Positions 6,601 to 7,359 of a DNA stretch of 7,359 nt are shown one piece after another; within the stretch, counting starts at the first letter, position 1, and every line of letters starts with the position of its first letter. Made by a program: the position numbers and the translations under genes. The notes below the pieces were generated by a model that worked only from the letters and a program-made list of their open reading frames with translations, did not search any database and had not been told where the DNA came from. The DNA is from Gemmatimonadota bacterium (GTDB lineage: Bacteria; Gemmatimonadota; Gemmatimonadetes; Gemmatimonadales; Gemmatimonadaceae), in NCBI GenBank assembly GCA_003142495.1, contig PLMM01000218.1, positions 1-7,359 on the forward strand, in the 5' to 3' direction.

Positions 6601-6775
6601 ACGAACAATATTTCATGAGGGTTCATTCGAACGACCGTCGACGGAGCGGCGCCGCGTCCGCGCACCTCCATATCTTCTCACAGATTGATTGCACACCGCA
6701 AGCGCGCGCTGCATCTTCTGCGACAGTCGGCCTCGCGATCTCGAGCCTCGTCGCCTCCTCCCTAATCGGGTCAGC
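6601..6775. promoter_or_regulatory. Leader region of the Ser/Thr kinase gene
   Basis: This is a 175-bp gap. No terminator with a T-tract is visible after the oxidase; a GC-only inverted repeat around 6643-6660 has no loop or T run. The shared promoter-like block lies at 6688-6724, leaving a ~50-nt leader before the kinase GTG. An open frame from ATG 6615 (54 codons) ends in a TGA that overlaps the kinase GTG as GTGA at 6776-6779. It has no Shine-Dalgarno site, so I do not call it a gene. Confidence 0.45.
6688..6724 (+). promoter_or_regulatory. Promoter-like block upstream of the Ser/Thr kinase (copy B of a shared 37-bp element)
   Basis: TTGCAC (6689-6694), a 17-nt spacer and CATCTT (6712-6717), followed by CTGCGAC, match the block at 4632-4668 base for base outside the spacer. 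Expected transcription start is about 6725, roughly 50 nt before GTG 6776. Confidence 0.5.
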
Positions 6776-7359
6776 GTGATCGACCTCCGCGATCAGCTCC
6801 AATCCACACTCGGCGGCACCTTCTCGATCAGCCGCGAGCTCGGCGGCGGCGGGATGTCGCGCGTCTTCGTCGCCCGCGACGAAGCGCTCGGCCGCGACAT
6901 CGTCGTGAAGGTCATCGCGCCGGAGAACGCCGAAGGGCTGAGCGCCGAGCGGTTCGCGCGCGAGGTGAAGCTCGCAGCACGACTGCAGCAGGCGAACATC
7001 GTCCCCGTGCTCTCAGCGGGCACGTCGGGGAACCTTCCCTACTATACGATGCCGTTCGTGCGCGGCGAGTCGCTTCGCGCGCGCCTCGCCACCGGCGTGC
7101 CGCTCCCCATCGCGGAGGCCGTGAGCATCCTGCGCGACGTCGCGCGCGCGCTTGCGTATGCGCACGCCGAGGGCGTGGTGCACCGCGACATCAAGCCAGA
7201 GAACATCCTGCTCTCCGGCGGCGCCGCCGTGGTCACCGACTTCGGCATCGCGAAGGCCATCGATGCGTCGCGCACGCAGGACGGTGGCGGCACCACTGGC
7301 ATCACACGCGCGGGCGTGTCGCTCGGCACGCCTGCCTACATGGCGCCCGAGCAATTGCT
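6776..7359 (+). CDS. Ser/Thr protein kinase, PknB/PrkC-like (N-terminal catalytic part; 3' end beyond window)
   Basis: The frame is open from GTG 6776 to the right edge, 194 codons. The start gives MIDLRDQLQSTLGGTFSISR, the usual opening of Gemmatimonadota kinases, so I prefer it although no clear Shine-Dalgarno site precedes it. Catalytic motifs are in order: glycine-rich loop LGGGGMSRVF (22-31), ATP-anchoring K45 in VVKVI, helix-C Glu E63 in AREVKLAARL, HRDIKPEN with catalytic D138 (136-143), Mg-binding DFG (155-157), a Thr/Ser-rich activation loop (QDGGGTTGITRAGVSLGT) and APE (190-192). All key residues are present. It is an RD kinase, so activation by loop phosphorylation is likely. Relatives carry a membrane helix and often a TPR-type C-terminal region after the catalytic domain; that part is not in view. 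It would signal at the inner membrane by phosphorylating unknown partners. Confidence 0.95.
   Translation, partial: MIDLRDQLQSTLGGTFSISRELGGGGMSRVFVARDEALGRDIVVKVIAPENAEGLSAERFAREVKLAARLQQANIVPVLSAGTSGNLPYYTMPFVRGESLRARLATGVPLPIAEAVSILRDVARALAYAHAEGVVHRDIKPENILLSGGAAVVTDFGIAKAIDASRTQDGGGTTGITRAGVSLGTPAYMAPEQL

Noticed and set aside
6643..6660. GC-rich inverted repeat after the oxidase as a terminator
   Set aside because: It has essentially no loop, contains a bulge, and lacks a following T run.
6615..6779. 54-codon frame ending in a GTGA overlap with the kinase start
   Set aside because: The overlap suggests translational coupling, but there is no Shine-Dalgarno site, the ATG lies upstream of the likely promoter block, and the composition is unremarkable.
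1..7359. CRISPR arrays, tRNA or rRNA genes, insertion sequences, phage or toxin-antitoxin modules
   Set aside because: Reading both strands showed no regularly spaced repeats, cloverleaf-like genes, transposase motifs or paired small toxin-like genes.

Overview
This window is GC-rich bacterial DNA, most likely chromosome from a member of the Gemmatimonadota or a close relative. The assignment rests on the gene content. It carries a long DUF5916 outer-membrane-type protein, a Ser/Thr kinase of the 'LRDQLQ...LGGGGMSRVF' type that is massively amplified in that phylum, a decayed second kinase, and a permuted multicopper oxidase. GTG starts and weak Shine-Dalgarno sites are common. No RNA gene, CRISPR array, insertion sequence or phage gene was seen.

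Layout. Positions 1-2073 hold one minus-strand gene, a secreted DUF5916 protein with an N-terminal CBM9-like domain, cut by the left edge. Its frame stays open through the edge, so it has no stop inside the window, and long antisense frames on the plus strand mimic genes there. Positions 2074-2305 are a divergent intergenic region. From 2306 everything is on the plus strand: an unrecognised membrane-anchored protein (2306-2953); a decay zone (2999-3541) where the 5' end of a small membrane-protein gene is joined to the C-terminal half of a Ser/Thr kinase; an intact paralogue of that small gene (3570-3950); an unrecognised Cys-rich protein with a C-terminal membrane segment (4083-4559); a secreted multicopper oxidase (4687-6600); and the first 194 codons of an intact Ser/Thr kinase (6776 to the right edge).

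The genes do not form an obvious pathway. The three most informative observations are these. (1) The multicopper oxidase has a complete set of copper ligands in permuted order (HPMHLHG and HCH...H before HWHG and HTH), preceded by a cupredoxin domain that has lost its ligands. (2) A 37-bp block with 30 identical positions lies upstream of both the oxidase and the intact kinase. It looks like a promoter, with TTGCAC, a 17-nt spacer and CATCTT. (3) The 2999-3541 zone preserves an apparent deletion junction between two unrelated genes, and the neighbouring paralogue allows one parent to be recognised.

I see no clear new defence or biosynthetic system here. Region 2954-4560 reads as a small, poorly conserved accessory stretch between better-conserved genes.
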